DNA of 64,000 nt from NCBI GenBank assembly GCA_963556695.1, contig CAUWAG010000018.1:5208001-5272000 (forward strand). Direction: 5' to 3'. The notes beneath the pieces are model-generated. The model searched no databases. It saw only the letters and a program-made list of their open reading frames with translations, and had not been told where the DNA came from. Of this stretch, positions 55,265-64,000 are shown piece by piece. The DNA is from Anthostomella pinea. Its lineage: Eukaryota > Ascomycota > Sordariomycetes > Xylariales > Xylariaceae. Position 1 is the stretch's first letter, and each line of letters starts with the position of its first letter. The position numbers and the translations under genes were made by a program.

Positions 55265-55756
55265 ATGCACAGCTTCAAACAGAACTACGCAGGGTATGAC
55301 ACAGCGTCGTTGTCGAACATGAATATTGCAGATGCGTGGCCTGTCCTTCTGGACGTGACGGAGTTGGAGTTCTCGAGCGTCCTCTCGTCTCTGTGTTCTT
55401 TGCTCTATTCTATGCAAGGTCCGTTATCCCTGATACAGGAGCTGCTTGTTCATTATGTAGATGCTGGTTCAGATGGTGTGGCTGATATCAATCATGAGCC
55501 GTATAGACATACGGAATCCCCCTCAATCTCGAAGCTCCTCCTCGCGACAGGCCAGCTCGCAAGCGACAGCACAGCCTGAAAGCAGACCACAGAGACCAGC
55601 GTCCTAGTATCCGAATTCGTCCTCAACAGCCCTGACTCAGACTGCAAGTTCGAAGGCGTAGCCCGGATGAACTACCTGCACGACCTCTACCGCCGGGCCG
55701 GCAAGATCTCGGACGCGGACATGCTTACGACCCTATACCCCCATTGGCACACCTAA
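55265..55756 (+). pseudogene. Relic of an MpaB/DUF2236 ER-bound oxygenase
   Basis: One frame from ~55265 to the TAA at 55754-55756, interrupted by TGA at 55577-55579. Recognisable sequence starts around SISKLLLATGQLASDSTA. After the TGA it continues ETSVLVSEFVLNSP, FEGVARMNYLHDLYRRAGKI and SDADMLTTLYPHW. The R/L-x-N-(Y/F)-LH-x-x-Y-x-x-(A/S)-GKIS-(D/N)-(A/D)-DML block is typical of the fungal MpaB'/DUF2236 proteins (ER-anchored haem-type oxygenases such as that of mycophenolic acid synthesis), which run several hundred residues further. Here the frame ends within ten residues of that motif, and the N-terminal membrane part is not recognisable. So this is a truncated, non-functional remnant. 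Confidence in family is moderate; in being broken, high. Confidence 0.6.
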
Positions 55757-55951
55757 TCACTCAATATCGCTGTATGTTGTGACGGTAATGACAGTCTGTT
55801 TCTCATGGGCTAGAGAATAACTCAACAACGAGCCGAAATATATACAGACAACCTGCACCCTCGTCTCTTCCTCCCGCACACTCTACATAGCTTGGTCTAG
55901 CTTCAGGGACGGTATCCTTGGCTCACAGGATCGCGGCCGTCCATCTGGTCC
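55757..55951. other. Short spacer
   Basis: Shared 3' flank between the MpaB relic and the dioxygenase gene. Nothing identified. Confidence 0.5.
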
Positions 55952-57200
55952 TTAAGGACGGGGACCGCCACCGCCAGTGTTGCCAGTAGAAACACCACCT
56001 CCTTCATAGTAGTGAGCAGCAGCACGGGCGCTGGAAGTGTAGTTGGCGGTGGTGTCGACGAAGACGGTCAGGTAAGCGAGGACACCGCTGTTGAGGTCAT
56101 CGCCAAGACGGACGTAGGCAACGAACGGGTCGTAGTCCTCCGTGGCGGTCTGGGCGTCAATGCCGTCGTCGACGTTGAGGGTAAGACGTTGGGTGTTGGC
56201 GGTGTACGGGGTCAAGGTCTCGACCTCGGTGATCAAGTCCTGGTCGAAGAACAGCTGGCCGATGTGGTTGGGCTTTCCGCTGAGGTACGTGTTGTTGGAC
56301 AATATGGTGGCGTTCTCGGTGCTCATCAGGTGAATGTGAGGAGCGCGGCCAGTGTAATGACCGGGGAAGATGGTGTCGAACTGGGCAACACCGTCGGCGT
56401 CGGTACCTTGGATACCACGAAGGTAAGTGGCATCAAGGCCGCCCTGCCCGGTGGCATTGACACCGGAGTAGACGCCGGTGGAGTTGCAGTGCCAGATGTC
56501 AATGAGCATGTCCGGAATCGGCTCGCAGGTGTTGATGTCCACAAACTGCAGGTCGAGATGAACGGGGACACCGGGCTCAGCGTCAGTGACGTCGGCCTAT
56601 AGTTCGGGGAGTTAGCATATATTGCCCATAGTGGTACGTACGCCTAGAGATGTCACTGCTACGCAGACCGGTGAAAGTAGGCAAGAGGTTGGAATTCCTG
56701 ACATACTCGGATCAGTTCACCAGCAACCCAGTAAGGGCCGATGGTCACCTCTGGAACGAGAGCACAGGTAGCATTGGAGTCGAAGATGGTCTCCAGCGGG
56801 GTGTCCAGCGAGTATCCGAGGGCGGAGGAGTCGTGGTCAACGGTCGCCCATTGCTCAAGGTCAACCAGGTCTCGCTTGGTCCTCATCACCTCTGACAGGA
56901 CGGGTTAGCCAAGGTACAGAGAGCACAGAGCCTGTATCGTGACTTACGACCCGCCAGACCGCGCTTCTGGCGGAGGGCCTCCGCAGCGGCAGCACGGCGG
57001 GCAACGGAGCGGGCTTTCAGGGCAGCGGTCTCAGGAGAGCCGGCGCACGAGTTGAGAGCGCGGCGAGCGAAGGGGCGGGCCGACTTGTGTGATTCAAGCT
57101 CACGCTTAACCTCGTCCGCGGGGTCGCCAGGATGAGCGACGGCAGCTCCGATGATGGAGGAGAACGCCAGAGAGGCGGCGATGTTGCGTACGTTGACCAT
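55952..57200 (-). CDS. Secreted intradiol ring-cleavage dioxygenase
   Basis: 360-aa extracellular non-haem Fe(III) dioxygenase that opens catechol-type rings between the hydroxyls. Exons 57200-56948, 56891-56707 and 56596-55952; introns 56 and 110 bp. The second splice joins YWVAGELIR to ADVTDAEPGVPVHLDLQFVD. The signal peptide is VRNIAASLAFSSIIGAAVAH (cleaved near residue 22), followed by an Arg/Ala-rich, possibly propeptide-like stretch. Catalytic-domain motifs: EVTIGPYWV (first Tyr ligand), DIWHCNSTGVYSG, and the HYTGRAPHIHLM block with the second Tyr and two His ligands. The C-terminus ends in a Gly-rich tail (GGGVSTGNTGGGGPRP). Secreted fungal members act on plant phenolics or lignin fragments; the substrate here is unknown. 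Complete and apparently intact. Confidence 0.93.
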
Positions 57201-58330
57201 TTTGACTCGACCTAAGAGGATCTGGAGGTAGAGAGGGAAGGACAAAGAGTGAATGGATGGCCGGTTGGGATGAGGGTCAGGTAGACGGGTCAGCTTGAAG
57301 GAAGAGCATCGTCTTTATATCTTTGCCTCCTGGCTCCGAGGTCACCAGGAACAGCAGCCAGCCATCAGCGTAGTTGAAGCCTCGCTAAGGTCTGCAAAGC
57401 AACGAAGATCTATGGTGCATGTTCTAGTCCCCGATTGTCGTGACGGAGTTCTACCACCCTCCTAACCCGGCTGACAACCCGGCGGACCCTCCCATCCAAG
57501 GATCTTCTCATTGGAGCATATTAAGAGGACCCCAGAGGGGAATCAGCCGGCATTCTGGAAGAGGTAGGTCAGGGCAGCTAATGAGAGACCTGGATTATAA
57601 ACCAATGCTGTCGCAGTACTTACCGGCGGCAACGTCCCAGGTGAATGCGGAACAGCGCCCAGGCGGATATGGGTCGTTGTATCGACGATGGGACCCAGTC
57701 GCGAAGAACTCGGGATGTGGGAGGGACTTACGCGTCTCCCTGCGGTTGAGGTTGTATGCCAAGCTGCCAAGGACTATAGGAGGACTATAGCAACAGGCAG
57801 TTGTTGGAAGGTCTGTTGGTGTCCGCCAGGACAGCTTCTCTCCCTTATGATGGCAGTCCTCCCAGGGGTCTCCATGCACTCACCGGCCAGTGGACCAGCG
57901 TCGATTGACACCGGCGTGGCCCCTCCGTCTATGCTTGGCTGTCCTGGCTCGAACCTCCAAAGATGGGTCCGGCCCATCAGATCATGAGATGGTTCCCGTG
58001 GGGAGTATCTTTGAGATCTGATAACGGCGATCCTTGTCCGGGCGGTTGAAGGATCACCGCTGCTTCATGCATGACTACCCGGGGTGCACCGTGAAGAAGG
58101 GGCCAATGGACACTCCGGCGAAGCAACAATGCGATACGCCGTGGGCTGGGAGGGAGCAGTCGTTGGAAGTGGAAAGTCGGACGGCGCACCCCTGAGGAGC
58201 TTGATGGTCGTTCGTTGGCGGCCTTACAAGTCTGGAGCCTTGGCTCACACGATGACGAAATCACAAGCCATTCTTCTTCACATGATATTGCAGTACCTCG
58301 TATACTTCAGAACGAGAACTACAGTCTCTA
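57201..58330. other. Intergenic, no gene recognised
   Basis: Promoter of the dioxygenase at the left. Frames at 57440-57990 and 58084-58371 lack domains. Confidence 0.5.
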
Positions 58331-59403
58331 TCACGCCATTTTTCCAGGCACGAAGGGATGGCCGGCACTGAGCCCACCATCGACGGCCCAGGCTTGACCG
58401 TTGACATAGCTGGCTTCGTCACTCCCGAGGAAGAGGGCAACTCGCGCGACTTCGTCAGCTACTCCAGCTCGCTTCATCGGGTTCAGCTGCCCAATCTTCT
58501 TCTCGGTGCCCCGCGCGCGAGCAACCTCAAAGGTCGGTGCTGTCATGCCAGTTTCGATCAGGCCAGGGCAGATGGAATTCATACGGACCCCCGTCCCTGT
58601 CAGCTGGTAGGCTATGGTCTGGGCGAGTGACACCACGGCGGCCTTGGATGCAGCGTACGGTGTTGTGCCGGCGTTTGACCGTAGTCCGGCCACAGAGGCA
58701 GTGCCAATAATACTGCCCGAAGCCCCTGGCTTTTCTGGTGATGTTTTTGTCATAGCCGGTGCCGCATACTTGGCGGCAAGGAACACGCTGCCACGCAAGG
58801 TTAGATAGAGCGGCTATGCTTGTCCGGCCACCAAGATGACCAAGATGAAAACGTACCTCGCCACATTCGTGTCCATGATCTTCATGAACTCGCTCTTCTC
58901 GAAGCCCGTGAATGGAGCAACAGGGCCGACTATTCCGGCATTCGCGAAGAAGATGTCGAGCCTCCCGTATTTTGCCAGAGCATCGTCCACCACGGCCTTT
59001 ACGGCTTCCTCATCCGCCGCATCGAACTGTCGAACATGGACGTCTACCGTAGGATATAGGGAGCCGATCTCACGCCTATGCGCGTCCAGGTTCTTGTCGT
59101 CGAAGTCGCAGACGTAGAGAGCGCGGGCGCCGCTCTCGGCAAACAGGTGGGTGCTTGCTCTGCCAATGCCTAGTATGGAATTCGCTCCTACGCGCCAGAC
59201 CCAGTCGTCAGCCAGCCCAAGCCCAACCTGCCACTATGTTTGCACATACCAGTGATGATGACAACCTTGCCCTCGACTCTGGGCCCATTGGCGCTGCCGG
59301 CGACCTTCCTGATGGCCGGTATGCCTTCGAAGGTGCTGCTGTCGCTTTGCGGGGAAAGCTGGCTCCCCAGTGCTGCTATCCTTTCCTTCGCGATGTCGGA
59401 CAT
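58331..59403 (-). CDS. Short-chain dehydrogenase/reductase (classical SDR)
   Basis: 313-aa NAD(P)-dependent oxidoreductase. Exons 59403-59250, 59187-58857 and 58787-58331; introns 62 bp (GTATGT...GTAG) and 69 bp (GTACGT...GCAG). The first splice rebuilds the cofactor-binding [17 protein letters not shown] motif (TGxxxGIG, with one extra residue). Then come the adenine-binding DFDD, the NAG motif (IFFANAGIV), [15 protein letters not shown], catalytic Ser in IIGTASVAG, and YAASK (Tyr and Lys). After these is the PG loop [12 protein letters not shown], and the C-terminus [13 protein letters not shown] is characteristic of the family. The start was chosen at MSDIAKER because upstream codons add unconserved sequence. 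Substrate unknown. It is 1.1 kb from the dioxygenase on the same strand, too far to call a functional unit. Confidence 0.92.
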
Positions 59404-60540
59404 TCTGTTGCGGCGGGTGACGACGTAGTTATCGTCGTACACGCAAGTCACTGCCACTGCCGCTGCCACTGGATCGAAGCACGGTTGTTGCTGGGCGAGT
59501 CTGACGTCGACTGCTCTCAATCACCACATGCACATTGTCGTGGTTAATGTGAACGACTTCTGGAGGCCCGAGGGTCAGCGCTGGAGGAGCGGAGCGGAGG
59601 AGCCGAGGCCTGTCCATGTTGCCACTAGTGACTAGTGGACGGTAACTCGGCTGTGCCGCTTCGGGCCCGAGGTCAACCCCAGGTTTTGTGCTGCATCCCC
59701 GTTTCACCGTTTCACCGTTTCACCAATCAGTAGCTCGACCCACTTCCCCACTCTGTCGCCCCTCATCCCACAATATTCCTGGCCAGCTAAGGTGAGTACG
59801 CTAACAACGCGCCAGAATATTGTCATCAGTTTTGGACTACTTCTTCGAAAGCGCCGTGGAAGTGGTGACGAGGGTGGTTGTGATGGTTGTCTATACTGAT
59901 CCCAGACGATCTAGGGCGAGTAATCAAGAAGCTGTCCCGTTGAGAACCATGAAGAACCATGAAGACCCAGGAACGCCCATGGTTCTGCTAATTTCTCACT
60001 TTCTTACTGTAAAAGTCAGCGGTATGCGTTTCTATGCCTAGTACACTTCGCCCTATGGACTTGGCAATATACTATAAATACGTGCGCCCTCCACTTTTGC
60101 CACTGGTACTCTAAAAATTTCAATCCCTCCCTACCTGCGAGAATTCCAAAGTGAAAAAGTTCGTGTTCCCAGCTCATGGCCCGTTCTGAGAAAGGGGAGG
60201 TACAGTGTCAGTGCAATTTCCTTAATAAGCATCGAGCCGTCGACATAGGGGTATACCATTCAGAGCCCACTTTCGCAGGGTCCTACTGTTGAATACACGG
60301 ATCTTGATTGATGCTATTGATTGTTCTGCTCTGTGTGCATAGATTGATTATCTGTCTTCTTGGTGGGTCAGATGCCCTGTGCGTCTCTGCCCCACTGGAG
60401 ATCTTCTGGTGTCTATCTCCGGCTCCCATTCAACACCAGAAGATCCCCTTAAAGGGGCAACCTCCCGCTGTACCTATCTCTCTCTCTCTTCCTTTCCTCT
60501 CTAGTCTTGATATTCTCGTCAATAGAGTAATAGCTGCTTG
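59404..60540. other. Intergenic, no gene recognised
   Basis: A triplet of CGTTTCACC lies at about 59699-59724. Otherwise no feature before the LINE relic begins. Confidence 0.5.
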
Positions 60541-62849
60541 CTGCAGGCCATGTCCCAGCTCCTCAGTATGCTCGCCGTGACATGCGCTAGCATAGTACAC
60601 CAGGGGGATTGCAAAAAATCAATCCCAAAATGCGTGAACTGCAAGGGGCCTCATGCTGCTGACTTTGACAAATGTCCTGCACGTCCCAAGGTTGTGAAAG
60701 GTATCATCCACAAGTACATATAGGAGCAAATCCAGGAAATAAGCCTGGCCAGAGAAAGAGCCAGATCCAGGGCCTTCAATGAAGCATGCAGACACCAAGC
60801 TGGGTCAATACCTAGCAACAATAGTAAAGACACCACAATACAAATCGATACAACAAATACAGCTCATCCCAGAGACGCCGACACTATTGTTGTCCGTCAA
60901 TGCTAGGTACATCAAACAAAACACATCAACACAGGCATCTGGTTGTCCATTCTGTAAATGTGACAGGAGGACAAAAGAGTGCAGGCCCTACAGAGTTAGA
61001 CATTAATCTGGCTGACTATAAAGGAGAGCAAGCAGACATCATTCTGATGTGAGAGCCCTGGGTCGGTATACCACCAGGCAGGAGAATGGGAGTAAAGACA
61101 CACCCAAATTATGATATATATTCCTCAGTCGATTCCTGGGACAGCAACAGTACACGCCCCAGATCTCTCATCTATGTGAGAAAATATCTTTAAGAGGATC
61201 AATTTTGGCCTTATGCTACACAAGACATCATTTAGGTCTAGGTACGAGGTATTACATTTGCCAGCGTTTACTGACCATGTAATAACCGCAGGAAGTGGAT
61301 GACATTCTAGAAGTATGGACTCCACTCTTTGGCTGCGTTATAGCCAGAGATTTCAATGCTGGCAACACACCATGAGACTCGAGCAATCCAGAGTATCATA
61401 GTGGTACCACACTCGCATAGACTATGACAGATCACGGACTAGATCTGATTTCTGAACCAGATGTCCTGACATATGATAACAGAAATGTACCAGATCTGGT
61501 TTTCTCAGATATCCCCATGGCTGAAGCCTAAGTAAGTGATGTACTCCAGTGCACCTCAGATCATAAGACATTACGAATAGTCATCCCAATTCAGGGAGAT
61601 CTGGACCGGGTCCCTAAGGCCGATTATTGAACAGTACCGGATAATAAACTACAAGAGCTGATTAATAATGTCTAAAACAGGATTCATGAGCTCCCACGGC
61701 TGGGTGCATCCCCTGTCCAGGTGGATGCCTTTACGCAGAGCTTGATCGACATGATCCAAGGCTGCATCAGGACAGTGGGCAAGAAGCCCCGACAATCTAG
61801 GCCCACTGCTTGGTGGAATGATGAATACAAAGCAGCTGTTCAGACATACAGAGCCTTTTCTAAACGGACCGCAAGCCAAAAAGGGCGGAATTCAGCCCGA
61901 CGGGAATTTTGCCGCGTGGTTCAGAAAGTTAGGAGAGAGTACTGGCAGACTCTAATTGATTCAGCGACTGAACCAAAAGACCTATACAGAATTGTTTCCT
62001 GGTACAAGCTGTCAATAGAATTGCGTTCCCCCAATCATCATAGGAGACTAAATATTTGAGTCATAAGAGAGCAAGACAAATGCATTACGCTCAGCCATGC
62101 TTGAACGAAGTACCCCAGACAATGATATTATTGACCCCTGGTCCGCTCAGATCACACAAGCCAAGTCACACATACTCCTTGAATACCATGTCGGACTAGA
62201 AGAGGCTGAATGGTGCACTATAGGGACCAAGAGCAACTCCCCAGGAGTAGACACCCTCACAGTACGGATTCTGAAAGCTTGCTGGCCAGTCATTGGGGAA
62301 CATATCAGAGCCCTCTTTCAGACCTGTCTACAGATCGGACACCACCCTAAACCATTCAAAATAGCTGAAGTAGTGATGATCCCAAAACCAGGCAAGACAG
62401 ACTACTCCAATCCCCGGGCCTACAGACCAATATCGCTACTGTCATGTCTTGGCAAAGGCCTAGAACGACTGATCGTAAAAAGAATTACCTGGTTTGTTGT
62501 CAAACTTGGAATTCTAGCTCCATAATATTTTGGAGCTCTACCAAAGCGCTCTGCCACTGACTTGGTAGCCGCACTCATACATGATATTGAGCAGGCCCTT
62601 GACCAAGGCCTCGTTGCAACGGTAGTCACATCAGATGTGAAAGGGGCCTTTGATGCTGCCCTAATGGGACGGCTGGTGGTTCGCATGAGAGAACAAGGCT
62701 GGCCGGGCTTTCTCATAAGATGGGTCCAGTCATTCATGTCCGAGCGGTCCGCAAGGGTTCGGTTTGAAGGTATCGTGACCGATATAAAAGCTCTCACTTG
62801 TGGGTTACCACAAGGCTCACCAGCCTCTCCAATCCTTTACATGCTGTAA
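60541..62849 (+). mobile_element. Decayed non-LTR retrotransposon (Tad-like LINE), 3' part cut by insertion
   Basis: Plus-strand LINE relic with several stops. Order: a zinc-knuckle ORF1 end near 60600-60690 (KCVNCKGPHAADFDKC); an endonuclease start near 61000-61190 (ADIILM, TGA, EPWVGIPPGRRMG); and a reverse transcriptase from about 62240 (SNSPGVDTLTVRILKACWP, VVMIPKPGKTDYSNPRAYRP, ISLLSCLGKGLERL). After an in-frame TAA at 62523 it resumes with GALPKRSATDLVAALIHDIE, VTSDVKGAFDAAL and CGLPQGSPASPILYML. The TAA stands where homologues usually have Gln (CAA), a CpA-to-TpA change of RIP type. The catalytic FADD/YADD box and 3' end are missing because the frame stops abruptly at 62848-62849, where a DNA transposon begins. 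Not functional. Confidence 0.85.
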
Positions 62850-64000
62850 CATCTCACCCCCCCCTTGCGGACCACCCCCCCACGGACCACTCCACACCAC
62901 ACCACTCTCATTCAGATGAAGCCATCTACAACCACCACAGTTGCTAAATACACTAAGGTCGTGGTGTTCTAACCATAATACAGCTCCCAGAATCCGATTC
63001 CGACCCTAAATCTTCACCAGGGACCTCTTATGGGACCTCTTTGCCTGCAGCGGAGTCCCTATAGACCCTCCTGTTCCTCAGCTCCATTTTGGCCTCCCTT
63101 ATGTTAGCCATTGTGACGAATCGTTCCCCTGGTGTTGGTTTGACTGCTTTTTGAGTGGTATTAGCCTTTTTAGCCACTTGAGCCTCAAGCAGCTCACATT
63201 TGGCCCGTAGATTTGCAATGGTAGCAGCCTGAACATCCATGGCCTTGCCAGCCTTCCGCACCAACAAGCGCTCAGAGGGCCCCCCAAAAGAAGGGTCCTT
63301 TCTTTCGAGCTTTCGAGCACTCTCCCGCAAAGCCCGGCTTCCAGAGGGTGTTGTGACAATGGTTTTAGCTACCATCTCGAGAAAATCTGGTGTTGTGGCT
63401 CGCTCAGAAGCCTTAGGGTCCCTCTGGCGTGCCCTGGCCACCCCCTTGTCCTCCAGAATCACATATTTCGACTTCAACGCCTCTGCTCTGTTGCGAGGAA
63501 CAATCCCAGTCTTTTTCCAGGCAATTCTGATGTTGAGGAGCGTCATTGTGTCCTTCCGGGCCTGCTCGTAGCACTCCAAAACCTCCTCCTTAGATGGCCT
63601 GAGTCCCAGACGGCCGCTGGGCGTCTCCTGGAGTAAGGTCTTCAACCTCTTCTTCACCAAATTGAAGACTCCCACATCTAACACCTGGACTACATGGGAG
63701 CAGTGAGGTTCATAAAAGATCAACCATACTTTGTTTCTCAAGCAGGTGGCTAGGAACTCGTCATTCGTGTGGGAGTCGTGGCCATCACACACCAAAACCA
63801 CCCATGTGTTGCCGTGGACCTCCCGAATGTGAGGAATAAAGATATGTTGAAGCCATTCTAACGCAATGGGATTCGAGGTCCATCCATTGGGCGACGTAAT
63901 AAACCTCCAGTCGGTGAATTTGCCCTCGTTTTGGTTGCTAAATCACTGGGCTTGTACGTTAACCCCCTTGAGAATCACCAGCAGCGGCAAGGTCTCACCA
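62850..64000 (-). mobile_element. Pogo/Tigger-like DNA transposon, truncated by window edge
   Basis: Starts at ACATCTCACCCCCCCC directly after the TA of a LINE codon, consistent with the TA target preference of Tc1/mariner-pogo elements. Holds a C-rich 5' end (terminal repeat candidate, 62850-62890) and the minus-strand transposase. The other end is outside the window. Confidence 0.7.
63028..64000 (-). pseudogene. DDE_1 (pogo-type) transposase, TGA-interrupted, 5' end off window
   Basis: Frame enters at 64000 (minus strand) and runs to the stop at 63028-63030. DDE motifs of the pogo/CENP-B type: GETLPLLVILKGVNVQAQ upstream; then FSNQNEGKFTDWRFITSPNG, NPIALEWLQHIFIPHIRE, the second catalytic Asp in WVVLVCDGHDSH, and PHCSHVVQVLDVGVFNLVKK with the third Asp. 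The C-terminal half is basic and helical. TGA at 63943-63945 replaces a codon between VQAQ and FSNQ, where family members have Trp. This element copy therefore cannot encode an intact transposase unless the stop is suppressed. The N-terminal DNA-binding half is beyond the window. Confidence 0.8.

Noticed and set aside
56012..56602. 196-codon plus-strand frame
   Set aside because: Antisense of the intradiol dioxygenase catalytic exon.
1..64000. Secondary metabolite gene cluster
   Set aside because: Monooxygenase, EthD, SDR, dioxygenase and regulators are present but scattered over 50 kb with unrelated genes between, and no PKS, NRPS, terpene synthase or prenyltransferase is seen.

Overview
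The window looks like nuclear DNA of a filamentous ascomycete, probably a Sordariomycete. Genes are split by short GT-AG introns (about 50-180 bp, several with CTAAC/CTGAC-like branch sites). The gene families are fungal: two Zn2Cys6 regulators, a MeaB-like bZIP, 2EXR proteins, an EthD protein, a fungal GT31 and FHS transporters. Intergenic space is long (1-3 kb) and holds small dispersed repeats, a decayed LINE and a pogo-type transposon. No tRNA, rRNA or CRISPR was seen. The genus cannot be fixed from sequence alone.

Layout. 1.5-3.3 kb: MeaB-like bZIP regulator (-). 6.4-8.8 kb: a divergent pair, an EthD-domain protein (-) and an FAD monooxygenase (+), sharing a 384-bp promoter region. 9.0-9.5 kb: small CxxC-rich protein (-). 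11.1-13.8 kb: intracellular GH2 beta-mannosidase (+). 10.6-21.3 kb: seven copies or fragments of a MITE-like element and a two-copy 170-bp repeat, lying around two 2EXR genes (one interrupted by TGA) and a conserved hypothetical. 22.6-24.2 kb: GT31 glycosyltransferase broken by one TAG. 24.7-25.9 kb: secreted beta-propeller protein. 26.5-27.5 kb: degenerate ~75-bp minisatellite directly behind a mannosyl-3-phosphoglycerate synthase gene (27.5-29.3 kb, -). 30.6-31.0 kb: 87-aa spliced protein. 32.1-35.2 kb: intronless 1050-aa Zn2Cys6 factor whose stop codon lies in a large hairpin. 38.3-40.5 kb: second Zn2Cys6 factor whose zinc cluster is assembled through a 10-nt micro-exon. 43.6-45.2 kb: Cys-rich single-pass surface protein. 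46.0-46.6 kb: Nudix hydrolase. 47.2-48.4 kb: conserved membrane protein with an in-frame TGA. 48.6-50.5 kb: FHS-type sugar permease (five exons, -). 53.4-54.6 kb: mitochondrial phosphate carrier. 55.3-55.8 kb: MpaB/DUF2236 oxygenase relic. 56.0-57.2 kb: secreted intradiol dioxygenase (-). 58.3-59.4 kb: SDR oxidoreductase (-). 60.5-62.8 kb: Tad-like LINE relic, with a pogo-like DNA transposon inserted at a TA inside its reverse-transcriptase frame and running off the window edge.

The genes do not form one obvious pathway. The only pair with a plausible shared job is EthD plus FAD monooxygenase. The theme of the window is gene decay. Four genes or relics outside transposons (2EXR, GT31, the 47-kb membrane protein, the MpaB relic) keep an open frame except for one stop codon, and the MPG synthase has a junction that canonical splicing cannot resolve in frame. 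The best candidates for follow-up are the fungal MPG synthase with its adjoining minisatellite, the micro-exon in the zinc cluster, and the nested transposon.
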